A stretch of 10,468 nucleotides of DNA from Bdellovibrionales bacterium (GTDB lineage: Bacteria > Bdellovibrionota > Bacteriovoracia > Bacteriovoracales > Bacteriovoracaceae), in assembly GCA_005791855.1 (NCBI GenBank), contig SXUH01000011.1:1-10468 (forward strand), read 5' to 3'. The notes beneath the pieces are model-generated. The model was not told the DNA's origin, searched no databases, and saw nothing but the letters and a program-made list of their open reading frames with translations. Position numbers and translations under genes: made by a program. Shown piece after piece: positions 1-5,894 of this stretch; position 1 is the stretch's first letter; every line of letters begins with the position of its first letter.

Positions 1-1225
1 CGAGAAGCCGTTCCTCGAGGATCTCTACCAGCGCTTCCTGGGTCTTCCGGAGCTCCCCTTCGAAGTCCTCTGCACCCACCGGATCGCGAAGAAGGTCCTT
101 CTGAATCTCCCGACGATGAACCTCCAAGGGCTCTCGGGGTACTTCGGGATGCCGCTCCGGGAGTTGAAGCGCTCCCTCGAGAACGTGCTGGCCACCGCAC
201 TCATCTGGCAGGGGCTGGTGGAGGAGCTGCGGCAGCGGGACATCCTGAGCCTCGAGGAACTCCGGTCCTTCCTGGGGATCAAGGCGAAGGCTTCCGGGAA
301 GAAGTACGAGTACCCACTGCTCAAAGAAAAGCGCCTGGGCCTTCCGGACCGGCCGGGCGTGTACCGCATGATCGCGAAGACCGGAGAGGTCCTGTACGTC
401 GGGAAGGCGACGTCGCTCAAGGACCGGGTGAACAGTTACTTCCGCGGCCAGAAGGGGCGGGACCGGAGGAAGCTCGAGATGCTGGTCCAGGTCTGGGACA
501 TCCGGGTCACGGTCTGCGAGAACCCGGTCATGGCCGCGATCCTCGAGAACGATGAGATCAAGCGGCTGAACCCGAAGTACAACATCAGTCTGAAGACGAG
601 TCACCGGAAGCTCATCTTCTACGATCGGTACTTCGAAGAGCGCTCGATCGTCCAGGACCTGGGCCATCCGATCGGGCCCTTCCGGAGTTCGTCGCCGATC
701 GAACAGCTCCGCTCGCTGCGGGTGGCGCTGGGGAACGATTACTTCCAGCAGATCTTCTACGAGCCGGTTCCGCTCGAGCTGGTGCGGGAGGGGTTCCTCG
801 AGTACTGCGCGCAGAAGGAGTTGAGCGTGGCGGCTCTGCTATCGGTGCGGTCGATGCTGGCGCACGGGTTACTGCTAAGCAGATTCTCACTTCATCCAGA
901 TGAAGTGATAGAAGACGAGTCCGAGGATGAGGAATATACAGTTGCAGATGTGGTGGAGAAGTTCCGAAAGCTCTTCGTGCGAGCAGCACAGGAATACCTG
1001 CGATCAAAGAAAACCAACGAACTCCTAAACGCAAAAGTCTCTTGGTTCGGAAAGGACAGACAGTTCGAGATTTCGATCGTCAACGGACGACTCACGGATG
1101 AAGCGGGAGTGCACGTCGGCGAGGAGCATCCTTGGAACCAATTATCAATGGCAGACTATGATAGGCTGATGATTCTTCAGTCAGAAATGAGGAAGTATCA
1201 ACATGAAATTCAGTTGTTAGAGTAG
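1..1225 (+). CDS. DnaQ-like exonuclease / GIY-YIG (UvrC/Cho-type) nuclease fusion, 5' partial
   Basis: The reading frame is open from base 2, so the start lies outside the window; 407 residues are visible. The ATG at 116 has no Shine-Dalgarno sequence and falls inside the exonuclease fold, so it is not the start. Visible residues 1-90 match the end of a DnaQ-type 3'-5' exonuclease domain (FL of Exo II, then the helical end). Residues 117-197 are a UvrC/Cho N-terminal GIY-YIG domain: PGVY at 118-121, YVGK at 132-135, Arg142, Tyr146, Glu182 and Asn194, with spacing as in UvrC. The last ~200 residues are unassigned. Known relatives with this fusion are linked to DNA repair or incision. The exonuclease motifs look degenerate (Asp to Glu at residue 1, His to Lys at 56, Asp to Asn at 61), so I infer that only the GIY-YIG part is catalytic. 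Base composition drops from about 70% GC (661-720) to about 37-45% after roughly 870. Confidence 0.88.
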   Translation, partial: EKPFLEDLYQRFLGLPELPFEVLCTHRIAKKVLLNLPTMNLQGLSGYFGMPLRELKRSLENVLATALIWQGLVEELRQRDILSLEELRSFLGIKAKASGKKYEYPLLKEKRLGLPDRPGVYRMIAKTGEVLYVGKATSLKDRVNSYFRGQKGRDRRKLEMLVQVWDIRVTVCENPVMAAILENDEIKRLNPKYNISLKTSHRKLIFYDRYFEERSIVQDLGHPIGPFRSSSPIEQLRSLRVALGNDYFQQIFYEPVPLELVREGFLEYCAQKELSVAALLSVRSMLAHGLLLSRFSLHPDEVIEDESEDEEYTVADVVEKFRKLFVRAAQEYLRSKKTNELLNAKVSWFGKDRQFEISIVNGRLTDEAGVHVGEEHPWNQLSMADYDRLMILQSEMRKYQHEIQLLE

Positions 1226-1297
1226 GTCCCTTAGCAAAATTTGCGTTTCCGATCCAGATTGTGCATGATTAACAAAAAGTTTTTTGGAACCATGCAG

Positions 1298-1313
1298 TTG
1301 ACTAGACCAGTCA
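1298..1313 (+). promoter_or_regulatory. Possible -35/operator upstream of the AsmA-like gene
   Basis: TTGACT at 1298-1303 is a good -35 match, but the nearest -10-like hexamer, CATTAT at 1325-1330, is 21 bases away, which is too long for a standard sigma-70 promoter. The -35 overlaps an inverted repeat, TGACT-AGACC-AGTCA (1299-1313), which could be an operator. The rest of the 158-base gap 1226-1383 is AT-rich and holds nothing else I can name. Confidence 0.25.
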
Positions 1314-1370
1314 CTCTGCTTCCACATTATCTTAAGAATCCTGGCCTAGAATGGGTCGAAAGTTTTTTGC

Positions 1371-1376
1371 AGGAGA
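1371..1376 (+). promoter_or_regulatory. Shine-Dalgarno sequence fixing the start at 1384
   Basis: AGGAGA lies 7 bases before the ATG at 1384. An in-frame ATG at 1351 has no such site ahead of it, and would add 11 residues before the same basic, membrane-entering N-terminus, so 1384 is preferred. Confidence 0.75.
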
Positions 1377-1383
1377 AAGAATC

Positions 1384-2484
1384 ATGGGAACAATTTACAT
1401 CGGCGGACAGAATAAGAAGAAAGGCAGATCGTTTTGGAAGCTCTACCTCTTCCTCGCGCTCTTCTTCGTGGTCGTTGGATCGGCCCTGAAGGTCTCCGCG
1501 CCGATGATCGTCGAACAGTGGATCAACCGGAAAGGTGCGGAAGCCGCGGGCTACGCGTTCTCCGTCCGGGCCGTGGACCTCGCCCTCGGGAAGGGCCAGG
1601 TGAACCTCGTGGACGTGAAGGTCTTCAACCCGGAGACCTCCGCGAAGCTCCTCGAGACTCCGAACCTCACCGTCCAGCTGAACTGGCAGGACCTCGTCCT
1701 CTCCCAGGACAAGAAGGTCGGGGTGAGCGCGGACAAGATGGACGTCTACCTCTCGAAGGACTTCACTTCCGAGCTCAAGCGGATCGAGGCGTCGAAGAAG
1801 AAGTTTAAGAACGACTACTACCTGAACCTGGTGGAAGCCACGGTCGGCGAGCTGAACCTCATCGAGCAGAAGGAAGAGCTCAGCCGCACCGTCCTCGCGC
1901 TCACGAACGTGAACCTCCGGGGCAAGGAGTTCTCCCTCCTCTCCATCAATAAGAAGACGGAGTTCACCGTCACCTCGGACCTCGCCGACGGCGGGAAGCT
2001 CAACCTCACCGGGAGGACCAGCGAGGTCAACGGAGCGATGCCGTGGACCATCCAGGGGTCTCTGAAGAAAGTCCCGTCCGACATCTTCAACAAGATGGCC
2101 GGCGCCGAGCTGCCGTTCTCCTTCAACGAAGCCGCGCTGAACGCGGAGATCACGGCCCGCTCGGAGCAGGGGAAGGTGAGCGGGGAGATCAAGCCCGCGA
2201 TCGAGAAGCTCAACCTCATCGACGAGAAGCCCGGCTTCCCGACCCAGACGATCAGTCGGCTTCTGAACGAAGAGCTGACGTTCACTCTTCCGTTCTCCCT
2301 GAAGGACGAGCTGACCCTCCAGTACGAAGAGCAGTTCAAGAAGCTCAAGGCCTACCGGAAGTACCCGGCGGCCACCGAAGCGACCCCGGCCCCGGCTACG
2401 GCGAAGAAGGCCGAGCCGGCGGTGAAGGTGAACAAGACGGCGCAGACCAAGGAGAAGAAGGGGTTTTCCTTCTGGCCGTTCTAG
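1384..2484 (+). CDS. AsmA/DUF748-like membrane-anchored envelope protein
   Basis: This encodes 366 residues. A basic cytoplasmic N-terminus (KKKGR, 11-15) precedes one membrane helix at about 17-39. The rest should then lie in the periplasm. Residues ~60-130 have the AsmA/DUF748 look: short amphipathic beta strands with the pattern of a VDLALGKGQVNLVDVKV stretch, a PNLTVQLNWQDLVL strand pair, and 'sequence-of-slopes' repeats further on. AsmA-like proteins are tied to outer-membrane lipid transport or assembly; applying that here is inference. The C-terminal ~45 residues are an Ala/Pro/Lys-rich linker ending in the aromatic hexapeptide FSFWPF, which is unusual. The start is set by AGGAGA 7 bases upstream. 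The gene is convergent with the SGNH hydrolase at 2541 and shares no obvious operon with the gene before it. The family call is by pattern only. Confidence 0.8.
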   Translation: MGTIYIGGQNKKKGRSFWKLYLFLALFFVVVGSALKVSAPMIVEQWINRKGAEAAGYAFSVRAVDLALGKGQVNLVDVKVFNPETSAKLLETPNLTVQLNWQDLVLSQDKKVGVSADKMDVYLSKDFTSELKRIEASKKKFKNDYYLNLVEATVGELNLIEQKEELSRTVLALTNVNLRGKEFSLLSINKKTEFTVTSDLADGGKLNLTGRTSEVNGAMPWTIQGSLKKVPSDIFNKMAGAELPFSFNEAALNAEITARSEQGKVSGEIKPAIEKLNLIDEKPGFPTQTISRLLNEELTFTLPFSLKDELTLQYEEQFKKLKAYRKYPAATEATPAPATAKKAEPAVKVNKTAQTKEKKGFSFWPF

Positions 2485-2497
2485 GCACCGTCTCCCA

Positions 2498-2528
2498 CTG
2501 TCGAAGTCTAGGGAATTGGCTTCGACAG
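2498..2528. terminator. Perfect 9-bp stem between convergent genes
   Basis: CTGTCGAAG (2498-2506) and CTTCGACAG (2520-2528) form a perfect 9-bp stem with a 13-base loop in the 56-base gap between two convergent stop codons. There is no T-run on either side, so it is either a weak bidirectional terminator or a transcript-end stabilising hairpin. Confidence 0.55.
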
Positions 2529-2540
2529 CCCTCCCTCGTC

Positions 2541-3155
2541 CTAGGCCACGTCCAACTCTTGAACCCCGCTGAGCTTCCTGTACCCCCCGTCTTCCAGGAG
2601 GAACTGCGCGCAGAACTCGTTCCCCTTCCGCGTGAGGTGGAGCCCGTCACTGAAATGGTCCGAACCGTCCATCTTGAGCAGGCAGCTCAGGGGGTCGTAG
2701 AGCAGGACCTTCTTCGCTCGCTCGGCGTGCTCCTCGAGAAGAGCGTTGACCTTCCGGACGTGCTGGCCGATGACCTCGGCGCGGATCCCGAAGGGGAAGT
2801 CGAAGACCGGAACCTTCCCGAGGATGGCCGGCAGGTCCCGGTCCCGGAGCTGGTCGAAGAACTTCTTGGTACTGGCCTCGAAGCGGCTCCCGGTCTGTCC
2901 CAGGACGGCGTCCCAGAAGAAGAGGTCCAGGCCCAGGAGGACGGTCGGAGAGTGGGCGGAGACGTCGAGGGCCGCCGTGCTCGCCACACTCGTGGCGCCG
3001 TTGTACGCCAGGTTGGTGATCTTGGCCTCGGGGTTGATCAACCGGGCGAAGACGGCCCCGGGGCCGCCGTCGCGCGTGCCGTAGCCGGCGGAGATGCTCG
3101 CGCCGATGATGAGGGGCCGGGAGAATACGTTTCTATCTTTCTCTGGATGATTCAC
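2541..3155 (-). CDS. SGNH/GDSL-like hydrolase, no signal peptide (distal paralogue)
   Basis: This encodes 204 residues starting at a GTG (3153-3155), preceded by GAGAGG with a short spacer. SGNH-fold motifs are visible: nucleophile block I is G18-A-S20 in place of GDS, a block II glycine at G53, and the C-terminal dyad D170-G-L-H173. The block III GxND motif is replaced by a DLFFWDAV segment, so the usual oxyanion asparagine is absent. SGNH enzymes hydrolyse esters of lipids, acyl groups or carbohydrates; the substrate here is unknown. There is no export signal, unlike the upstream paralogue. The gene lies 11 bases downstream of the stop of the paralogue at 3167-3832 and the two are very likely co-transcribed. 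They share FSRPLI-[IL]-GAS, GGPG, DLFFWDA and a YRKL near the C-terminus, so they arose by tandem duplication. Confidence 0.82.
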   Translation of the reverse strand: MNHPEKDRNVFSRPLIIGASISAGYGTRDGGPGAVFARLINPEAKITNLAYNGATSVASTAALDVSAHSPTVLLGLDLFFWDAVLGQTGSRFEASTKKFFDQLRDRDLPAILGKVPVFDFPFGIRAEVIGQHVRKVNALLEEHAERAKKVLLYDPLSCLLKMDGSDHFSDGLHLTRKGNEFCAQFLLEDGGYRKLSGVQELDVA

Positions 3156-3166
3156 AGTAACCTCTC

Positions 3167-3832
3167 TTATTCTTGAGTGTTCGGCAGGAGCTTCCGGTAG
3201 ACCCGGGAGCCGACGAAGACCTCGGCGCAGAACCGGTTCCCCAGGTTCGTCGTGTGCATGCTATCACCGAAGTAGGGTTTCCCCTCCGGAGAGAGCGGAC
3301 CCTTCATCAGGTCGAAGCACGCCCGCGGGTCGTAGAGCAGGCACCCCTTGTCCAGCGTGCAGACCTCTTCCAGGAACCGGTTGATCTTCCGCGCGGACTC
3401 CTTCTCCCCGGCCCTCCGGATCTCCTCCGGGAACCGCACACCCACGGGGACCTTCCCGACGATCATCGGGATCCTCCTCTCCTGGTAGGCCCGGAAGAGC
3501 TTCTTCGTGTTTTCCTCGAAGGCCTTCCCGGTCTGTTCCCGGTTGGCGTCCCAGAAGAAGAGGTCGAAGGCGAGGACGATGGACGGATCGGTGTCGAAGT
3601 AGCGGAGGTCCCGCGTGCTCTCCACACTCGTGTGGCCGCTCATGGCCTTGTTCGTGACGACGGCGTCGGGGTTGATCATCTTCGAGATGACGAGCCCCGG
3701 GCCCCCGTCGGTGGTGCCGAAGCCCCGGGAGACGCTCGCGCCGAGGATGAGGGGACGGGAGAAGAGGGCGTGGTCGGAGTTCATCGGTTTCATAGAAAGT
3801 ACCAGCAACAGGTTAAGGATTAGGGTCTTCAA
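3167..3832 (-). CDS. SGNH/GDSL-like hydrolase (proximal paralogue, TTG start)
   Basis: This encodes 221 residues from a TTG start (3830-3832), supported by AGGAG five bases upstream. Inner ATGs (Met14, Met17) have no Shine-Dalgarno sequence, but Met17 would give an N-terminus resembling that of the paralogue, so it remains an alternative. With the TTG start, residues 4-13 are a short hydrophobic stretch that could be a weak export signal or anchor; I see no A-x-A cleavage site. Catalytic motifs are G31-A-S33, G66 and D190-S-M-H193. Block III reads DLFFWDAN (90-97), again without GxND. The role is presumably ester hydrolysis, substrate unknown. It is the first gene of a two-gene unit with 2541-3155. 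The leader can fold over the start codon (see the element at 3830-3887). Confidence 0.82.
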   Translation of the reverse strand: MKTLILNLLLVLSMKPMNSDHALFSRPLILGASVSRGFGTTDGGPGLVISKMINPDAVVTNKAMSGHTSVESTRDLRYFDTDPSIVLAFDLFFWDANREQTGKAFEENTKKLFRAYQERRIPMIVGKVPVGVRFPEEIRRAGEKESARKINRFLEEVCTLDKGCLLYDPRACFDLMKGPLSPEGKPYFGDSMHTTNLGNRFCAEVFVGSRVYRKLLPNTQE

Positions 3833-3887
3833 GGGAGCTCCTGATTTTTTTGCAGCCCTCTAGGCTACACCAGCCAGGGCTCCCTTG
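3830..3887 (-). promoter_or_regulatory. Leader stem that would cover the TTG start of the SGNH operon
   Basis: On the transcript, CAAGGGAGC (3887 to 3879) is exactly complementary to GCTCCCTTG (3838 to 3830), which contains the last base of the Shine-Dalgarno sequence, the spacer and the whole TTG start codon. The 40-base interior holds a smaller hairpin (GGCT-GGTGT-AGCC flanked by CCT/AGG) and an A7 run. This could limit initiation; it is a prediction from base pairing only. Confidence 0.4.
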
Positions 3888-3911
3888 GGAACCGGTGCTC
3901 GTCAGAAAGTT

Positions 3912-3917
3912 CTTATA
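3912..3917 (-). promoter_or_regulatory. Possible -10 for the SGNH operon
   Basis: On the minus strand this reads TATAAG (5 of 6 to TATAAT). No convincing -35 stands at 16-18 bases. A start near 3905 would give a leader of about 73 bases that includes the stem at 3830-3887. Read-through from the gene ending at 3934 is an alternative, since no terminator lies between. Confidence 0.35.
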
Positions 3918-3933
3918 CCCGACTTACTCGCGT

Positions 3934-4332
3934 CTAGAAGCGGACGAAGACCTCCGGCTCGCAGGTGTAGTGGCAGCCCGGGTTGCTCCGGCAGTCGTCG
4001 ACCGTCAGGCGGTACGAGACGAAGGCCCGGACGAAGACCTGGGGATCTTTCCTGAGTAGGTCGGTCTTCGCGCACGCCACCTCCGTGGTCCTTAGCTGGG
4101 GCTGCTTCGAGGGCATGGTCTCCCACCAGGAGAGCCTGGGTGCGAGGACCGTGCAGGTGCCCTTCGTGACCCTCGCGTCCGCGGACCGGGAAGGTTCGAA
4201 GCCGGTGACCAGGAGGAACTGGAGACCGGAGGCCGGGCAGACGGGAAGCGACCGCGGATCCCGGGAACGGACCTGGGCCTTTGCCGGCAGGCTGGATGCG
4301 AGGACGAGGACGGAGAGGACGAAGGCTTTCAT
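3934..4332 (-). CDS. Small secreted six-cysteine protein of unknown function
   Basis: This encodes 132 residues from an ATG with AGGAG 7 bases upstream. Residues 1-19 form a clear Sec signal peptide (MK start, hydrophobic core, A17-K-A19 cleavage box before Q20), so the mature 113 residues should be periplasmic or outside the cell. The mature part has six cysteines (32, 60, 87, 114, 120, 124), an even number consistent with three disulfides; the last three are close together in a C-x5-C-x3-C cluster. No repeat and no family I recognise. It lies head-to-head with the XRE regulator at 4470 across a 137-base gap, and 101 bases ahead of the SGNH operon on the same strand. Confidence 0.75.
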   Translation of the reverse strand: MKAFVLSVLVLASSLPAKAQVRSRDPRSLPVCPASGLQFLLVTGFEPSRSADARVTKGTCTVLAPRLSWWETMPSKQPQLRTTEVACAKTDLLRKDPQVFVRAFVSYRLTVDDCRSNPGCHYTCEPEVFVRF

Positions 4333-4409
4333 GGAGTCGCTCCTGTAGGGCAGCTTGATTGCTGGCCCGGGGTACTTACCGCAGCTCCCTGGAGATCTGG
4401 TACCACGAG

Positions 4410-4438
4410 TTGTAAAGGATCACGAAATGAGCTATATA
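4410..4438 (+). promoter_or_regulatory. Sigma-70-type promoter of the XRE regulator
   Basis: TTGTAA (4410-4415), a 17-base spacer and TATATA (4433-4438) make a well-spaced promoter, with transcription expected near 4445. The -10 lies in a CTATATAG palindrome (4432-4439), and a CTTA-G-TAAG palindrome (4445-4453) sits at the predicted start point, a possible operator for autoregulation. A strong AGGAGG (4457-4462) precedes the ATG by 7 bases. Confidence 0.65.
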
Positions 4439-4469
4439 GGTTCACTTAGTAAGCCTAGGAGGCGATCGC

Positions 4470-5201
4470 ATGCAAGACGTCCAACGGTTCGGGGACCTGG
4501 TCAAGGCAGAGCTCAAGCGGCAGGGCCTCACCCAGCAAGAATTCGCCCAGCTGATGAAGACCTCCGTCCCCACCCTCAAGCGCTGGCTCCGCGGGGAGGG
4601 GGTCCTCCTCCGGGACTGGATCAAGATGCTCGAGTGCCTGGGCCTGGGCCTCTCGGACGCCCTCCTGCGGCTCGACGGGTCCGCGCAGAAGTCCTTCACC
4701 TACACCCTGAAGCAGGAGCAGCTCCTCTCCACGGAGGCCGGGCTTCTGGCGTTCTTCGACCAGCTCCTCAAGGGGAGGTCTCCGAAGCAGATCGCCCGCC
4801 AGCACACGCTCACCGAAGCCTCCGTGGTCTTCTACCTCTCGAAGCTCGAAAGGGTCGGCCTCGTCGAGTGGCTCCCGGGGAACCGGGTGAAGCTGCTGGT
4901 GAGTGGGGAGCCGAGCTGGATCAGCGCGGGGCCTCTGGCGCAGAAGTTCCGGCGGCAGATCATCGACGGATTCGTGGAGGGCCACATCGACGACCGGGAA
5001 CGGCTGAAGATCGGCCTCTATTCGCTAAGTAAGGGAAGCCGCCGGAAGCTCTCCGCACTCCTCGACGAGCTCGCGGAGAAGGTCCGGAATCTCGAGGTAA
5101 GGGATGCCCAGGATCCGGAGAGCAAGAAACTCACGACGGTGATCCTTGGCCAGGGAACAGATGATGTACCGATCTTGACGAAGATTCCGAACCGGAGCTA
5201 G
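4470..5201 (+). CDS. XRE-family transcriptional regulator with second winged-helix and DUF4423-like C-terminus
   Basis: This encodes 243 residues. Residues ~7-66 are a Cro/CI-type helix-turn-helix: LTQQEFAQLM (20-29), a turn, then SVPTLKRWLRG (32-42) as recognition helix. Residues ~94-145 look like a second winged-helix unit (PKQIARQHTLTEASVVFYL, then a LERVGLVEWLPGNRVKL wing). Residues ~157-210 resemble the C-terminal region of DUF4423/TIGR02147-type regulators, which are common in Bdellovibrio and Fibrobacter; this last match is from memory of the family and is only moderate. It should act as a cytoplasmic DNA-binding repressor or activator. The start is fixed by AGGAGG and a good promoter. 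The stop overlaps the stop of the convergent cysteine-repeat gene by 4 bases (CTAG, 5198-5201). The target genes are unknown; the divergent six-cysteine protein gene is the obvious local candidate. Confidence 0.85.
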   Translation: MQDVQRFGDLVKAELKRQGLTQQEFAQLMKTSVPTLKRWLRGEGVLLRDWIKMLECLGLGLSDALLRLDGSAQKSFTYTLKQEQLLSTEAGLLAFFDQLLKGRSPKQIARQHTLTEASVVFYLSKLERVGLVEWLPGNRVKLLVSGEPSWISAGPLAQKFRRQIIDGFVEGHIDDRERLKIGLYSLSKGSRRKLSALLDELAEKVRNLEVRDAQDPESKKLTTVILGQGTDDVPILTKIPNRS

Positions 5202-5731
5202 TCGCAGTAGACGGCGTCCACGCAGCGCTGGAGCGTGTTTCCGGCGCGCTGGCAGGCCTTGATCGCATCCTGGATCGTCGCCCCGTCGTGGCCCAGGGCC
5301 GAGCAAGAATTCTCAGCCCCGGTGCAGGAGACGTCCTGGTGGCAGGCGCTGGAGGTGTACCCGGAACTCCGGCAGGCGAGGATGGCGGTCTCGATGGTCG
5401 AGGCCCGGTATCCGAGGGAAGAGCAGACTCTCACGCGCGGACTGCACTTGAGGCTCGAGTGGCAGGACTGGGAGGTGTAGCCAGAGTCTCTGCAGGCCTG
5501 GATGGCGGCGTCGATGGTCGTTCCCTTATAGCCGTTGGAGTCGCAGAGTTTCACGTTACTTCCCGTGCAGGCCGCGGTGCTGTGGCAGGACTGGTTCGTG
5601 TAGCCCGCCTCCCGGCAGGCCTTGATCGCGAGCTCGAGGCTCGAACCGTGGTAGCCCTGGGAGGTACACTGGGCCGCGTGCGCCGCGGGGAGGAGGTAGA
5701 TGCAGACTGCGAGGAGGAAGAGGTTTTTCAT
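5198..5731 (-). CDS. Secreted protein with four 40-residue four-cysteine repeats
   Basis: This encodes 177 residues. Residues 1-19/20 are a Sec signal peptide (MK start, AHA cleavage box). Everything after it is repeat: units begin at Cys22, Cys63, Cys103 and Cys143. Each has cysteines spaced C-x16-C-x9-C-x5-C without exception, 16 in the mature protein, plus one in the signal peptide (Cys10). The unit pattern is C-x3-G-[YH]-x-[GA]-x-[ST]-[IL]-x2-AI-x-AC-[RQ]-x2-G-[YN]-T-x3-C, and most units add a His after the third Cys. Cysteine parity and export suggest two disulfides per unit; this is inference. I do not recognise a named family. AAGGGA 6 bases upstream is a modest Shine-Dalgarno sequence. 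It is divergent from the other cysteine-repeat gene at 5895 and convergent, with overlapping stops, with the XRE regulator. Confidence 0.85.
   Translation of the reverse strand: MKNLFLLAVCIYLLPAAHAAQCTSQGYHGSSLELAIKACREAGYTNQSCHSTAACTGSNVKLCDSNGYKGTTIDAAIQACRDSGYTSQSCHSSLKCSPRVRVCSSLGYRASTIETAILACRSSGYTSSACHQDVSCTGAENSCSALGHDGATIQDAIKACQRAGNTLQRCVDAVYCD
5201..5668 (-). repeat. Four in-frame ~120-bp coding repeats
   Basis: Units at 5546-5668 (123 bp), 5426-5545, 5306-5425 (120 bp each) and 5201-5305 (105 bp, last unit lacking its linker). Protein conservation is much stronger than DNA identity, so the duplications look old and held by selection on cysteine spacing. Confidence 0.85.
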
Positions 5732-5787
5732 AGAGATCCCTTGGATTAAAGTTGCGGGAATCTACACCGGAACGCGAAGTGTTGGAA

Positions 5788-5816
5788 TTCTAAAATTGAG
5801 ACGACCGCCATATAAT
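5788..5816 (+). promoter_or_regulatory. Promoter of the 20-residue-repeat gene
   Basis: A perfect TATAAT stands at 5811-5816. The hexamer 17 bases before it, TTCTAA (5788-5793), is a poor -35. Transcription near 5823 would give a leader of about 70 bases. The remaining divergent gap (5732-5894) has two GAATTCT copies and an AT-rich stretch, with a weak TAGAAT (minus strand, 5787-5792) as a possible -10 for the gene at 5731. Confidence 0.5.
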
Positions 5817-5866
5817 TTTGGTGTCAAAAAGCACTGCTTGAATTCTCGCAGCTTCTGTGAAAAAAG

Positions 5867-5882
5867 GACCTTAACTTACCTC
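5867..5882 (+). repeat. Intergenic element, copy 1
   Basis: GACCTTAACTTACCTC. A copy differing by one missing T lies at 7628-7642. This copy is just upstream of the Shine-Dalgarno sequence of the 20-residue-repeat gene. Shorter ACTTAC cores occur in the gaps at 3922 and 4374. Confidence 0.45.
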
Positions 5883-5894
5883 TCAGGAGCATCC

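Noticed and set aside
2043..3176. Long open frame on the plus strand running across the convergent junction and through the SGNH gene.
   Set aside because: It is rich in Arg, Gly, Pro and acidic residues typical of a shadow frame in GC-rich DNA, and overlaps genes with clear motifs on the other frames.
3844..3884. Hairpin (AGCCCT/AGGGCT with GGCT/AGCC inside) next to a run of seven T, resembling a terminator.
   Set aside because: On the plus strand the T-run comes before the hairpin, and on the minus strand it reads as A, so it is not an intrinsic terminator in either direction.
5785..5846. Two GAATTCT copies in the divergent gap as an operator pair.
   Set aside because: Seven bases only, in an AT-rich gap, with no symmetry relative to either promoter.
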